A DNA stretch of 42,810 bases. Origin: Vibrio ouci. Lineage in GTDB: Bacteria > Pseudomonadota > Gammaproteobacteria > Enterobacterales > Vibrionaceae. The notes under the pieces are model-generated. The model ran no database searches. It was given only the letters and a program-made list of their open reading frames with translations, and was not told the origin of the DNA. Shown piece after piece: positions 8,453 to 17,894 of the stretch (positions are counted from its first letter, which is position 1; each line of letters starts with the position of its first letter). Location: assembly GCF_004551525.1 (NCBI RefSeq), contig NZ_SATR01000039.1:1-42810 (forward strand), in the 5' to 3' direction. Both the position numbers and the translations under genes were made by a program.

Positions 8453-9607
8453 TTATTGAGCAGCTTGCTCTTTGGGCAATGACATCCGCAAAAGAATGTA
8501 GCCAAGTATTGCCGAAATCGTCGAGCCCATCAAAATACCTAAACGGGCGTAGGTATCAAGCGATTCTGCTTCGTACTCAAACGCAAGTGATGAGATGAAT
8601 ATCGACATGGTAAAGCCGATACCACACAACACGGATACTGCGAAAATATGTCTCATTCGGATGCCAACAGGAAGCTCAGTAAGCTTAAGCTTCAAAGACG
8701 CCCAACAAAACAGCATGATTCCCACGGGTTTACCTACTAACAGTCCGAGGGCAATACCCATTGGAACCATAGATGTTAGACCTTCAATTGAGACGGCCTC
8801 TAAAGATATCCCTGCATTTGCTAACGCAAACAATGGCAATACACCAAATGAAACGTAAGGGTGTAGTAAGTGCTCTAAGTGTTTCAGCGGCGAATGGCCA
8901 TCCTTTTCACCTTTTAGCGGTATTGCAAAACCAATCACGACACCCGCCAAAGTTGCGTGTACACCCGACTTCAATACTGCAAACCAAAGAATGGCTCCGA
9001 CAATCAAATACGGAGATAACTTGGTCACTTTCTTAGCATTTAGCCAAAATAGAACAGCGGTTGATATGAAACCGGCCGTCAGAGCTAATGTTGATAGATC
9101 GGCTGTATAGAAGAACGCGATAATCACGACCGCACCAAGGTCATCGATGATGGCTAATGCCAGTAAGAATACTTTCAGGCTAGCCGGTACGCGGTTACCC
9201 AGTAACGCCATGATCCCTAAAGCAAATGCGATATCTGTTGCCGCAGGGATAGCCCAACCAGCCAACGCACTCTCATTATCGATATTAAACATCACGTAGA
9301 TCAAAGCTGGAACCAGCATACCGCCGACAGCAGCAATTGCTGGGAACATTGCGGTTTCTTTCGACTTCAACGCCCCTTCTAGCAGCTCTCGTTTTACTTC
9401 AAGGCCAATTAGTAAGAAAAAGATAGCCATCAGGCCATCGTTAATCCAATGGGAAAGCGACATTCCAAGCAGATACGAATGCAAAAAACCTTGATAAAAT
9501 TCGTTAAGTGGAGAGTTGGCAACCAGCATCGCAATCGCTGCTGCCAGAACAAGTAAAATCCCACTTGCTGACTCCATTCGCAAAAAATCGCGAATCAATT
9601 TGTCCAT
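8453..9607 (-). CDS. nhaA: Na+/H+ antiporter NhaA
   Basis: A 384-residue inner-membrane antiporter that exports Na+ or Li+ in exchange for two protons and is activated at alkaline pH. The sequence shows the ion-binding aspartate pair Asp155-Asp156 in LAIIDDLGAVVIIAFFYT (E. coli D163/D164), Asp125 in PAATDIAFALG (E. coli D133) and Lys293 in VGKPVGIMLF (E. coli K300). About twelve hydrophobic segments fit the NhaA fold. It is transcribed alone, with its own terminator, directly upstream of the Mrp operon, so two independent sodium exporters are adjacent. The ATG at 9607 was chosen because the protein starts with the usual short amphipathic N-terminal helix (LIRDFLRMESASGILL). An nhaR regulator is not seen next to it. 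Confidence 0.98.
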   Translation of the reverse strand: MDKLIRDFLRMESASGILLVLAAAIAMLVANSPLNEFYQGFLHSYLLGMSLSHWINDGLMAIFFLLIGLEVKRELLEGALKSKETAMFPAIAAVGGMLVPALIYVMFNIDNESALAGWAIPAATDIAFALGIMALLGNRVPASLKVFLLALAIIDDLGAVVIIAFFYTADLSTLALTAGFISTAVLFWLNAKKVTKLSPYLIVGAILWFAVLKSGVHATLAGVVIGFAIPLKGEKDGHSPLKHLEHLLHPYVSFGVLPLFALANAGISLEAVSIEGLTSMVPMGIALGLLVGKPVGIMLFCWASLKLKLTELPVGIRMRHIFAVSVLCGIGFTMSIFISSLAFEYEAESLDTYARLGILMGSTISAILGYILLRMSLPKEQAAQ

Positions 9608-9949
9608 GATAATGACCTTTCAATTACTTTTTATACTACTAAAAAACCAAGAATGATTGGGCTATACCTACATCGCTATAAATAAATGCTGAGAAAATCG
9701 ACATAAGCAAAATTAATGACTAGTCCAATCTAACTAACTGTTTATCAATGAAACAGGAATTTTAATAGTTATATCGCCAACATTTGCTACCGCTCACATT
9801 CACCTCGTAAAGCAGAGCTAATTTTCTATGCTGGCTAATTGATTGAGAACGCTATAACCAGTATAGGCTATTCGATAGTAATGCAAGCTTATAATATTTA
9901 TGAAGAATAAGTTCACTAGGCGCCGGACACGCCTAGTAGACAAAGAAAG
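9608..9949. other. Intergenic region upstream of nhaA
   Basis: About 340 AT-rich bases between the lipocalin-like gene and nhaA; it must contain the nhaA promoter. A hairpin at 9915-9937 (ACTAGGCG / CGCCTAGT, seven-base loop) directly follows the lipocalin-like gene and probably terminates that operon, although no good T-run follows it on the minus strand. No ORF is convincing. Confidence 0.45.
9915..9937 (-). terminator. Possible terminator hairpin after the Att-like operon
   Basis: ACTAGGCG (9915-9922) and CGCCTAGT (9930-9937) form a perfect 8-base stem, 13 bases after the stop codon of the lipocalin-like gene. The sequence after the stem on the minus strand is only moderately T-rich, so termination may be weak or the hairpin may protect the 3' end. 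Confidence 0.45.
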
Positions 9950-11071
9950 TTAGTAGCCAGTCAACTGCATAAAGCCAACAGCTTGGTGAGTGCCTGTTGT
10001 TTTAATTGGCCCTTCACCATAAGGGATGATGAACGGCAGCCAAATGTCACTATTTAGTGCCTGTGCTGTCACATCAATACCGTGTTTAGGCACCTTGATG
10101 GACCACTGTAAGGGAACGCGTTTGCCATTTTTCAGCAAGGTCTCATTTAGAGGCTCAATTGAAATCTCGCTGTCATCCAAGCGTTCTACTTTGCCATCGT
10201 TCGATGACAATGTGCCAAACGAGTAAGAAAGCTGCTTTTCGTGGCGCGAGCGACTAACCGACATGGTCATATCGTTATCTAAATGGACAACGAACCAATC
10301 CCAGCCAGTCTGACTTTCAGCAAGCAAGCCACTGCCCCACTCTTTGCTCATCCACCCTTGACCAGAGACAGACACGACTTTATTGTTGGCAAGCTTCAAT
10401 TCGCCTCTAACTTCAAGGAAAGGAGAAGTAAGATTGTGAGAAGCAATTGGCAACAAATCATGCTTAGGAACATAACCACGATCGCCCGGAATCACAAACG
10501 GACCTTTAGTAAGCGTTTTGAGATTTATCGCAAAGTTGTCAGTCTTGACATCAAGCAGACCTGGGAATGGTGTTTTGCCCAAAGAGCGCCAATACCAGTT
10601 ATCTATCCAGAGTTTGAACGGCTGGACTGTCATACCTGCTTGGCCGATACCACCACGTGCAACACGCTGCTCTCGCCAAACCTGATCTTTACTAGAGATA
10701 ACTATATGAGAAATAAATAGCTGAGGACTCAACCAACCAGACATACCACTATCGTTGCTAGCAACACGGAAGTAGCTCCACTGGACACCGTATTCGTTGC
10801 CTTTTCGATCTTTCACATTGGCGAAGAAATGCCACCAACCATGTTGGAATTTGTTCTGAAAAGCAAAGTCTCTAGGCAGGATGACCGGACTGTCAGGAAG
10901 TACAGGCTCAAAGACTTGGTCTCTTGGCGCACGTAGAGCATAAGAAAGTTCATCCTCTTCCCCAGCAATGAATGACTGCGGGGAATTGTTCAGATAAAGA
11001 GCAACAAGCGTAATAACCATCATTACGACAACAAGAAAGATCTTGGTTGTTCTCTTGATCTTAACCTTCAT
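9950..11071 (-). CDS. Lipocalin-like (CrtC/AttH-type) exported protein
   Basis: A 373-residue protein with one N-terminal hydrophobic anchor or signal sequence (about residues 10-28, IFLVVVMMVITLVALYL) and a long beta-rich remainder. The pattern FPRDFAFQNKFQHGWWHFFANV-like start (residues 66-85) followed by the second half containing WMSKEWGSG and WDWFVVHLDNDMTMSV is typical of the lipocalin-like CrtC / AttH family (two lipocalin-like lobes). It is the last gene of a three-gene set with an FtsX-type permease and an ABC ATPase, and its ATG abuts the permease stop codon. In the SEED-named AttEFGH system this subunit is AttH. The role is unknown; a lipid-like ligand handled at the outer face of the inner membrane is a guess. 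No carotenoid genes are nearby, so hydratase activity is unlikely. Confidence 0.8.
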   Translation of the reverse strand: MKVKIKRTTKIFLVVVMMVITLVALYLNNSPQSFIAGEEDELSYALRAPRDQVFEPVLPDSPVILPRDFAFQNKFQHGWWHFFANVKDRKGNEYGVQWSYFRVASNDSGMSGWLSPQLFISHIVISSKDQVWREQRVARGGIGQAGMTVQPFKLWIDNWYWRSLGKTPFPGLLDVKTDNFAINLKTLTKGPFVIPGDRGYVPKHDLLPIASHNLTSPFLEVRGELKLANNKVVSVSGQGWMSKEWGSGLLAESQTGWDWFVVHLDNDMTMSVSRSRHEKQLSYSFGTLSSNDGKVERLDDSEISIEPLNETLLKNGKRVPLQWSIKVPKHGIDVTAQALNSDIWLPFIIPYGEGPIKTTGTHQAVGFMQLTGY

Positions 11072-13525
11072 TTATAGCGAATCCCTTAATGCCTTCATTG
11101 GCGTACTTTTAATAATCCTAATGACAGGTATTGCCCCTGCGATCATCAGTGATAACATCGCTAACGTAGCAGTTTGCATGTATTCACCTGGAATGAACTG
11201 TAACTCCAACGTCCAGCCAAATGACTGCTTAATGATGATATCAACAACTAAACGGGCCAGTGCAAGCCCTAGCGGCATCGCAATGAGCAGAGAAATCGCC
11301 CCGAATACGAATAACTGTAAACTTCCCATTAAGACAAGCTCTCTACCTGACATCCCCAGACACCGTAGCAACGCAATGTGCTTTTGCCTTGAGACTTCAC
11401 CGCCGACAGTAGAGAAGAATATCCCGAACACCGCAATCACCAGAGTGATATTGCCAAGCGTATCTGCAATGGAAAATGTTCTATCGAATACCTTCATCGC
11501 TTGATTGTGGATATGACTGTTATCAAACACACGTTCAGAATCAATCCTAAATACGGCTTCAAGACGACGTTTTAGTCCGACCGGATTAATGCCATCTTTT
11601 AATACTGTGCCTAGGGCAACACTGCCACTTCCGGCAAAGGCATACAACCAATTTCGATGGGAAACTAAGACTTGGTTGTATGGGTTGCCGTAGTCATAGT
11701 AAACCCCAACGACTTGCCAGCCCTGCCCTAACTTACCAGATAAGTCGAGATAATCACCCGGTCTGATGCCAAGTTTCAGAGCCATGGACTCACTTACCAT
11801 CACACCCTTAGAATGGTGCAAATGATACCAATAGTTTGGTACGCCTAATTTTACCGTCAGCGCATCTAGCTCGCCTTCAGAAGGACCAGTACTAACAACT
11901 TGTAGAGCGCCTCTCACTGTAGAGATTTCTTTCTCCCAACGCCACCAAACTGAGTCCACTTCAGGTTGTTTAGACAGCCAAGTGCTCATGCGCGCAGCTG
12001 AGCTGTTATTCGGGTAGATATATAAGTCAGCAGCCAAACGTTGGCTTAACCACTTATCCGTCGTATCACGGAAGCTGCCCACCATGGTCTCGACACCAAT
12101 ATTGGCTGACATCGCCAACATAAATGCCATGGTTGCGACACCACGATAGCTCATACTTGCCGCTGCATCAGCAAAGAACCAACGGACTTTGACCCAGCGA
12201 AGCGTATAAGAGAAGCTTTCAAACACCTTCCACACAATATAAGGCGTAAACAAAGCAACACTCAATAACATCAGAGCAATGATGACAAAGCCTGACTCTT
12301 GGGTTTGCGGTGCTTGGTAAATTGCGACGGCTGCAACACACAGAGCGCAGGCAATCAAAGCTTGGATGGTAAACTCAGCACCGGTGAAACGAACAAGAGA
12401 TAAACGCGTCGTCAAACGAACTGGTTGCGAGCGAAGCAAACGAACCAGTGGCCAAGCACAAGCGACAATCGCGCCGACAGCAGACAGATATAAACTGTAT
12501 AGGCTACTTTGCCACGTCCACTCTATCGCTAAGCCGACATTGGCGTCATACAGATCACCAAGGCTCGCAGATACCGTCGGGATTAATTGATTGGCCAGTA
12601 ACATACCAAACGCATTGCCACATACCCAGCTGATAACGACCAGCGCGACTAGCTCAAGCAGTAACGCTTGTGCCAGTTGCCAACCAGACACCCCTGTTTG
12701 ACGAAGGATTCCGACTAAACGCTGACGTTGAGTCAATGACAGTGACATCGCTTGATAGAAAATAAACAGACCAACCAAGAAAGCGAGCATGCCCATCGCA
12801 CTCAAGTTCATGTGAAACGCTTGAGTTAATGATTCAAGCTCGGCTCTTGAGCTACGCTTGAGTTCCATCCCGTTTGGCAGCATAGCTTTTAGCTTCGCCA
12901 GTTTTTCAGGTGGCATTTCACTACAAGCAATCGTTGAAATGCCCGCACTTCGCTCTAGCATTCGAAGCAATGACATGTCAGCAATAATTCTAGTACCGTT
13001 AAGTTGGCCTTTGTCTTCAATAATGACAGGACCTAACTTGCTCCCATCTGCCAATTCAATTGAGTCACCATTAGACCATTTCATATGTTTCGCTAAATCA
13101 GCGCTAACTAAAATTGGGTATGGTGGCTGCATCAACGCCAAAGAGGAGATGTTTTTAAGCAATGTTCCCGACTGAAAACGAATAAGTGCGGCAGGGTCAA
13201 TACCGACAAGCATCAAATCTGCACCGTCAGCGGTATCTACTCGTAAAGTTTCAAATGGCGCACATTGATTGAATCCATCTCTGCGCAATTGAACGTAGAA
13301 GCCCTGTGGGATTTTATTCGTGACGTGTTTTGGACGAATTCGGTATGGAAGAGGATTAGAGAATAGCTTTTCACCATGCTCGTAACTTTGACGAGCATGC
13401 GTGTTGATGGAAGTAACACCAACAAGAAGAGAAACACCTAAGGTAAGACCAAGCCAGACTAAAATTATTTGAAAAGGGTAACGTCTGTAGTGGCCAAGTA
13501 GCGCTTTAACTACGGGCCATAACAT
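11072..13525 (-). CDS. ABC transporter permease, FtsX/MacB-like, fused double domain
   Basis: An 817-residue permease. An N-terminal membrane helix (about 15-38) is followed by a periplasmic domain, then a three-helix FtsX block (about 240-370), a further membrane section (about 390-470), a second extracytoplasmic domain (about 480-680) and a final three-helix FtsX block (about 690-817, including GGEVSRQKHIALLRCLGMSG). Such duplicated FtsX permeases usually move lipids or act mechanically on periplasmic partners and do not import small solutes. A very strong AAGGAGG lies just upstream of the ATG at 13525. The gene overlaps the ATPase gene by 20 bases and abuts the lipocalin-like gene, so the three products probably form one complex. 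It corresponds to AttF and AttG fused. Confidence 0.87.
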   Translation of the reverse strand: MLWPVVKALLGHYRRYPFQIILVWLGLTLGVSLLVGVTSINTHARQSYEHGEKLFSNPLPYRIRPKHVTNKIPQGFYVQLRRDGFNQCAPFETLRVDTADGADLMLVGIDPAALIRFQSGTLLKNISSLALMQPPYPILVSADLAKHMKWSNGDSIELADGSKLGPVIIEDKGQLNGTRIIADMSLLRMLERSAGISTIACSEMPPEKLAKLKAMLPNGMELKRSSRAELESLTQAFHMNLSAMGMLAFLVGLFIFYQAMSLSLTQRQRLVGILRQTGVSGWQLAQALLLELVALVVISWVCGNAFGMLLANQLIPTVSASLGDLYDANVGLAIEWTWQSSLYSLYLSAVGAIVACAWPLVRLLRSQPVRLTTRLSLVRFTGAEFTIQALIACALCVAAVAIYQAPQTQESGFVIIALMLLSVALFTPYIVWKVFESFSYTLRWVKVRWFFADAAASMSYRGVATMAFMLAMSANIGVETMVGSFRDTTDKWLSQRLAADLYIYPNNSSAARMSTWLSKQPEVDSVWWRWEKEISTVRGALQVVSTGPSEGELDALTVKLGVPNYWYHLHHSKGVMVSESMALKLGIRPGDYLDLSGKLGQGWQVVGVYYDYGNPYNQVLVSHRNWLYAFAGSGSVALGTVLKDGINPVGLKRRLEAVFRIDSERVFDNSHIHNQAMKVFDRTFSIADTLGNITLVIAVFGIFFSTVGGEVSRQKHIALLRCLGMSGRELVLMGSLQLFVFGAISLLIAMPLGLALARLVVDIIIKQSFGWTLELQFIPGEYMQTATLAMLSLMIAGAIPVIRIIKSTPMKALRDSL

Positions 13526-14177
13526 GAAGTTGTCCTCCTTGTAGTCTCACCTTCCCTTCCATGTGGTCGGCGACTCGCTCACTGTGCGTCACCAATAATA
13601 AGGTGCATTCGAGTTGTTTGGTCAACGTCGTCAAAAGGCGCATCACCGCCTCTGCATTTCTTTCATCGAGACTACCTGTCGGTTCGTCCGCCAAAAGAAT
13701 TTTCGGCTCCATATATAACGCGCGTGCAATCGCGGCTCGTTGCTGCTGGCCACCAGAAACTTCTTCAGGATAACGCCCTAATAAAGGCATAAGATCGAGT
13801 GCAGAAAGGATTTGACGCCATAGTCCCTGATCTTCAGGCAGCCCTTTAAGCTGGCGACAAAAGCGAATATTGTCAGCGACATTTAGAGTCGGTAGAAGGT
13901 TAAACTGTTGGAAGATAAGACCGATGTTATTACGACGGTAAGCAGTACGCTTAGTTTCAGCGACATCGTGCATCGAAAAACTTGGGAACAACACTTCACC
14001 AGAATCAACGGTATCGAGGCCGGCGATAAGGTTTAATAAGGTACTCTTACCTGAACCACTTTCGCCCATCAGGGCAACTTGCTCACCCTGCTTCAATGTT
14101 AGCTCAGCACCTTGTAAAACTGGGTGAAACTCACCGCCATCTACATAGCCCTTACATAGGTCTGTCAGCTGTAACAT
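13506..14177 (-). CDS. ABC transporter ATP-binding protein, LolD/MacB type
   Basis: A 223-residue nucleotide-binding subunit with all motifs intact: Walker A GESGSGKST at 38-46, Q-loop Gln90 in LIFQQFNLLPTL, signature SGGQQQR at 141-147, Walker B ILLADEP with catalytic Glu165, D-loop SLDERN and the H-loop His198. The sequence is of the LolD/FtsE class that pairs with FtsX-type permeases, matching the next gene, with which it overlaps by 20 bases. It is the first gene of the operon (AttE-like). Confidence 0.93.
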   Translation of the reverse strand: MLQLTDLCKGYVDGGEFHPVLQGAELTLKQGEQVALMGESGSGKSTLLNLIAGLDTVDSGEVLFPSFSMHDVAETKRTAYRRNNIGLIFQQFNLLPTLNVADNIRFCRQLKGLPEDQGLWRQILSALDLMPLLGRYPEEVSGGQQQRAAIARALYMEPKILLADEPTGSLDERNAEAVMRLLTTLTKQLECTLLLVTHSERVADHMEGKVRLQGGQLHVMARS

Positions 14178-14300
14178 CGATTCTCTCGTTAACCTTTAAA
14201 ATAGGAGTGTGAATCTACACTAAATCGCGCTTTCAAGGAAGCAATTTGGATTCTAGATCACAAGATATGCATCAAAACACACTCCATTGGCGGTCAATGT

Positions 14301-15671
14301 CTAATTTTCGATCAAATTTCTAATCCACTTACGTGTATTCATTCGATAGATAGAGCCAAACCATTTAATAAACTCTTCAGTTAAAAACAGTAAATAGATC
14401 CATTCGGGCGGCCAACCTAAGCCAATAGCAGCAAACGCAGCCAGCGGAATACCAATTAGCCACTGCGCGACCAAATCTTGGTATAGACAGAACTTCACAT
14501 CTCCGCCCGCTCTTAATACTCCGACTATCGTCATCATAGGAATGGAACGCAGGATAATCCCGACACTCAAGACCACCATGAACTTTTCCGCGAGTAGTCG
14601 AGTTTCGTTGGTTAACGCGCTAAAGGCATCTAATACCGCGCCTTGCACCAAGTAGAGCAAACCTGCCACCACAATACCGACAAGCAAGCTTAGAAGCGTC
14701 ACGCCGATGGCTTGATAATAAACCGCATCGTATTTCTTGGCGCCAATCTGGTTACCGACCAGTACGGCTGCAGCATTAGACATGCCGATCAAAAGAGCTA
14801 GTGCAATCGACTCGACTGGCGTCATTACCGAAAGCGCCGCTAAGCCTTGTACACCTGATTGTCCCATAATGGCGTGATAAGCGAACAGTCCCCCCGCCCA
14901 TGCAAGAAAGTTAAATGTGGTCGGTAATGACAAACGAAGAAACTTAGCTACACGTTGCCACACGATCACTTGACGAATATCTTCAATGCCAAAGGCTAAC
15001 AGATGCTTACGCGCATAGAGGTAACCAAACAGAGTCGCAACTTCAATCGCGCCACTCAGTACTGTTGCGATCGCAGCACCTTTGATTCCCATTGGTGGGA
15101 CGCCAAGATTACCAAAGATAAACACCCAGTTGAGGAAGATGTTAGACAGTATCCCAATGCCACTAAAGAAAGTACTTACGCCCGGCTTATGCATAGCGCG
15201 CAAGCCAACCGACATACTGGCAACACAAGAAACCGCGAACATGGTTACCGAGGTAATCACCAAATATTCGCTACCGAGTTGATTAACCTCTGGGTCGCTG
15301 GTTGCTAGCCCCATGATCTGACTTGGAAACAGAATAAACAGCAACGCAGTTAGCGCAGCAAACACAGTACAAACTAGCCATGTTAATGCGGTACTTTCGC
15401 GAACCCCTTTGCGGTTATTCGCTCCCCAATATTGCGCGGTAAGTAGCGAGCCACCAGTGGTAACGCCCACCAGCATAATCGTGGTAACAAAGGTTGCTCT
15501 CGCTGCAACACCGACGGCGGCAATTTCAGCCTCCCCTAGCTGACCTAACATAAGGACGTCAACAAGGCTTCGGCTAGAGAACATAATGCTCTGCAGCGTA
15601 ATGGGCATCGCAATTGCGATCAGGCGACGGATGAAATCACCTCGAGTATGGAGTAAAACTTGAGAAAGCAT
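14301..15671 (-). CDS. MATE family efflux transporter
   Basis: A 456-residue inner-membrane protein with twelve hydrophobic segments in two similar halves. The first half carries IAMPITLQSIMFSSRSLVDVLMLGQLGEAEIAAVG (residues about 19-53) and the second PTTFNFLAWAGGLFAYHAI, typical of the MATE superfamily, which couples Na+ or H+ entry to export of cationic drugs or metabolites. It is transcribed alone and divergently from the 15779 gene with a 107-base gap. The substrate cannot be told; it is not obviously NorM. Confidence 0.9.
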   Translation of the reverse strand: MLSQVLLHTRGDFIRRLIAIAMPITLQSIMFSSRSLVDVLMLGQLGEAEIAAVGVAARATFVTTIMLVGVTTGGSLLTAQYWGANNRKGVRESTALTWLVCTVFAALTALLFILFPSQIMGLATSDPEVNQLGSEYLVITSVTMFAVSCVASMSVGLRAMHKPGVSTFFSGIGILSNIFLNWVFIFGNLGVPPMGIKGAAIATVLSGAIEVATLFGYLYARKHLLAFGIEDIRQVIVWQRVAKFLRLSLPTTFNFLAWAGGLFAYHAIMGQSGVQGLAALSVMTPVESIALALLIGMSNAAAVLVGNQIGAKKYDAVYYQAIGVTLLSLLVGIVVAGLLYLVQGAVLDAFSALTNETRLLAEKFMVVLSVGIILRSIPMMTIVGVLRAGGDVKFCLYQDLVAQWLIGIPLAAFAAIGLGWPPEWIYLLFLTEEFIKWFGSIYRMNTRKWIRNLIEN

Positions 15672-15778
15672 GGAGACGAAGCACCTCTGACCGCAACAAT
15701 ATGATATAAGAGCAAAAATAGATTGTGTATTATATGATCAGTCGGAATATGAAACCATAAAAACCATAGGGGTTCAGG

Positions 15779-17212
15779 ATGAAAAAGGTTCTGGTTTTAG
15801 GGGCATCTGGATACGTAGGCTCGCAGCTCCTTCATAAGCTGTGCGAACAAGGCTATCAAGTCACTGCTGCGTCAAGACATCTCGACTATCTGTCCGCCCG
15901 AGTAGAGCCTCACCCTAACCTAAACATGTGTTATCTCGACTTAGCTGATAAACAAGCCACCTTAGAACTTATCCCTCAGTTTGAACTTATCTATTTCCTT
16001 GTGCATGGTATGGCTCATGGGCATGACTTCCTTGAATATGAAGTTTCTTTGGCTGAACACTTCAAGCAGGCATTAACAGGTAGCTCGGTCAAACATGTTA
16101 TTTATTTGAGTGCGATACAGCCTCAAACTGGTGACTCTAGCCATTTAAAAGCTCGTCGCATGACTGGTGATATCATTCGAAAATCGGGTATTCCGATTAC
16201 TGAGCTGCGAGCCGGTGTTATCATCGGCCCAGGCTCTGCCGCTTTTGAGATCATGCGCGACTTTGTCTACAACATGCCAGTTCTTATCACACCAAAGTGG
16301 GTAGACTCAAAAGCTAACCCTATTGCTCTCGAAAACCTGAATCATTACTTACTGTCCCTTGCGAAAGAGTCCCCTACTCACCACGAACTATTTGAGGTTG
16401 GCGGCCCAGAAACGCTCACCTATCGTGAACAATTTCATGTCATTGCTCGCGCAGTAAATAAGCCGATAAAGATTATTCCAACCCGCTTACTAACACCTAA
16501 AATGGCTTCTCAGTGGCTGGGTATTGTCACCTCTGTACCTTCTAGTATTGGCAGCGCGCTGCTTTCTGGCTTAGAACACGACTTCGTTGCAGACTCAGAG
16601 CAGATTAAGCAGAAGTATCCCCAAGCAATGATCTCCTTTGTTCAGATGGTGACAGAGAGTATTGAGCGTGAAGGTACTTTCGTCCGCAGCAATGTATGGG
16701 GCTTTGACCCAGCTGCACTTTCTCGTTGGCAACCGGGCTACGGTTATTATCCAAAGCAAACTGGCGCTTCTATTACGACAACACTTGAAGCAGACCAACT
16801 ATGGAAACTGGTGAGAAAGATTGGTAGTCGTGAGGAAGGCTACTTTTTTGCCAATAGCTTATGGCGCACTCGTGAATGGCTCGACATATTCTTTGGTGGC
16901 GGTAAACCCATTCGTCGTTCGCCACCGGGGCCAGAATTACAGGTCGGTGATTTTATTGATTCCTGGAAAGTGATTCGCTGTGAACAGCAGCGCTTTATCT
17001 CGCTATTATTTGGTATGAAAGGTCCAGGACTTGGCCGTTTAGAGTTCGCCATAGAGGATTTGGGGCAAGAGAGGCGCTTAACGGTTACAGCTTGGTGGCA
17101 CCCGCAAGGCTTTAGAGGATTGCTTTACTGGTTTGCAATGATGCCGGCGCATTTATTTATATTCAAAGGCATGGTTAAAGCCATTGTCCGAAAAGCAAAA
17201 GAGCTTCCATAA
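15779..17212 (+). CDS. NAD(P)-binding Rossmann protein with C-terminal DUF2867
   Basis: A 477-residue protein. Residues 1-280 form an atypical short-chain-dehydrogenase-like Rossmann domain beginning VLVLGASGYVGSQLLHKL (glycine motif GASGYVG at 8-14). Residues about 320-470 match DUF2867 (ADQLWKLVRKIGSREEGY, then GDFIDSWKVIRCE and a C-terminal WYWHPQGFRGLLYW-like segment, seen here as WHPQGFRGLLYWFAMMPAH). This architecture is common in proteobacteria, but the substrate is unknown to me. GGGG lies eight bases before the ATG. The stop codon sits in the loop-side arm of the terminator at 17197-17225. Confidence 0.88.
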   Translation: MKKVLVLGASGYVGSQLLHKLCEQGYQVTAASRHLDYLSARVEPHPNLNMCYLDLADKQATLELIPQFELIYFLVHGMAHGHDFLEYEVSLAEHFKQALTGSSVKHVIYLSAIQPQTGDSSHLKARRMTGDIIRKSGIPITELRAGVIIGPGSAAFEIMRDFVYNMPVLITPKWVDSKANPIALENLNHYLLSLAKESPTHHELFEVGGPETLTYREQFHVIARAVNKPIKIIPTRLLTPKMASQWLGIVTSVPSSIGSALLSGLEHDFVADSEQIKQKYPQAMISFVQMVTESIEREGTFVRSNVWGFDPAALSRWQPGYGYYPKQTGASITTTLEADQLWKLVRKIGSREEGYFFANSLWRTREWLDIFFGGGKPIRRSPPGPELQVGDFIDSWKVIRCEQQRFISLLFGMKGPGLGRLEFAIEDLGQERRLTVTAWWHPQGFRGLLYWFAMMPAHLFIFKGMVKAIVRKAKELP

Positions 17213-17225
17213 TGGAAGCTCTTTT
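17197..17225. terminator. Bidirectional terminator between convergent genes
   Basis: AAAAGAGCTTCC and GGAAGCTCTTTT form a perfect 12-base stem around ATAAT. The TAA stop of the plus-strand gene lies within it, and the minus-strand DUF2913 gene ends ten bases further on, so one hairpin serves both. Confidence 0.88.
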
Positions 17226-17234
17226 AACGCATGG

Positions 17235-17894
17235 TTAAACAGTCAAACTGAGTGGTATTTCAGCCAACTGATTACCTCGGTTTGCTGGGAATACAATGTA
17301 TTCACCATGGTACTTAACGTTCGACTTATAGTCGGTCACTTTGTGAACCATGAATCCAGCCGCTGCCGCTTTTTCTACGAAGTCAGCATGATGGCCGCGT
17401 ACAAACCAGCTCATTGGCTTGATCATATCTTCGCCGTCGAAACAGCTTTCACATTGCTCTGTACACATCGCAAGTGAGTTAGGCCCTTCAGTGAAGATCT
17501 GCACCTTACCGCAATCGACCAGCTCTTCTGACGTTGTCACTTCCCAATTGTTCTCTTCCATCATATCGATAAAAGCATTGATCTCGTGATCTTTGATCGT
17601 ACGATCTGGCACGCCTTCAGGGAAAAACTGACCATAGAACTTAGAAATGCGTTGGAATGTCTGCATAAGACCTGCGTTGTTGCCTTTAGAGCGCCCCGTT
17701 TTCTGCCAACGAATTAAATCATCCGCGACAATACGTGGAAACTGCTGAGACTTAATCGCCTTAGTAATCCAGCGAACAAGGTACAGGTTGTTGGCCGTCG
17801 GGCCATTAGTTAACTTACCTGATGCATGCTCTGTAGCCATTTCATCTAACGCTTTATTAACCAGTTTTTGTATTTCTATCGTGTATTCAGACAT
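17235..17894 (-). CDS. DUF2913 family protein
   Basis: A 219-residue soluble protein that I recognise as DUF2913, a family common in Vibrio and relatives with no known function. Visible features are GRSKGNNAGLMQTF in the middle and two closely spaced cysteine pairs in CTEQCESCFDGE, then KPMSWFVRGHHADFV and a C-terminal HKVTDYKSNVKYHGEY. The start is the ATG at 17894 because it shares one base with the stop of the preceding MFS gene (TAATG); a longer frame with an upstream ATG would run into that gene. Coupling suggests it is made with the pump, but the functional link is unknown. Confidence 0.85.
   Translation of the reverse strand: MSEYTIEIQKLVNKALDEMATEHASGKLTNGPTANNLYLVRWITKAIKSQQFPRIVADDLIRWQKTGRSKGNNAGLMQTFQRISKFYGQFFPEGVPDRTIKDHEINAFIDMMEENNWEVTTSEELVDCGKVQIFTEGPNSLAMCTEQCESCFDGEDMIKPMSWFVRGHHADFVEKAAAAGFMVHKVTDYKSNVKYHGEYIVFPANRGNQLAEIPLSLTV

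Noticed and set aside
9950..11071. Carotenoid hydratase activity for the CrtC-like protein
   Set aside because: No carotenoid genes are near, and the ABC context indicates a transport-linked lipocalin-like protein.
11043..11504. 153-codon plus-strand frame opposite the FtsX permease
   Set aside because: Antisense to a well-supported permease end and without a ribosome binding site.
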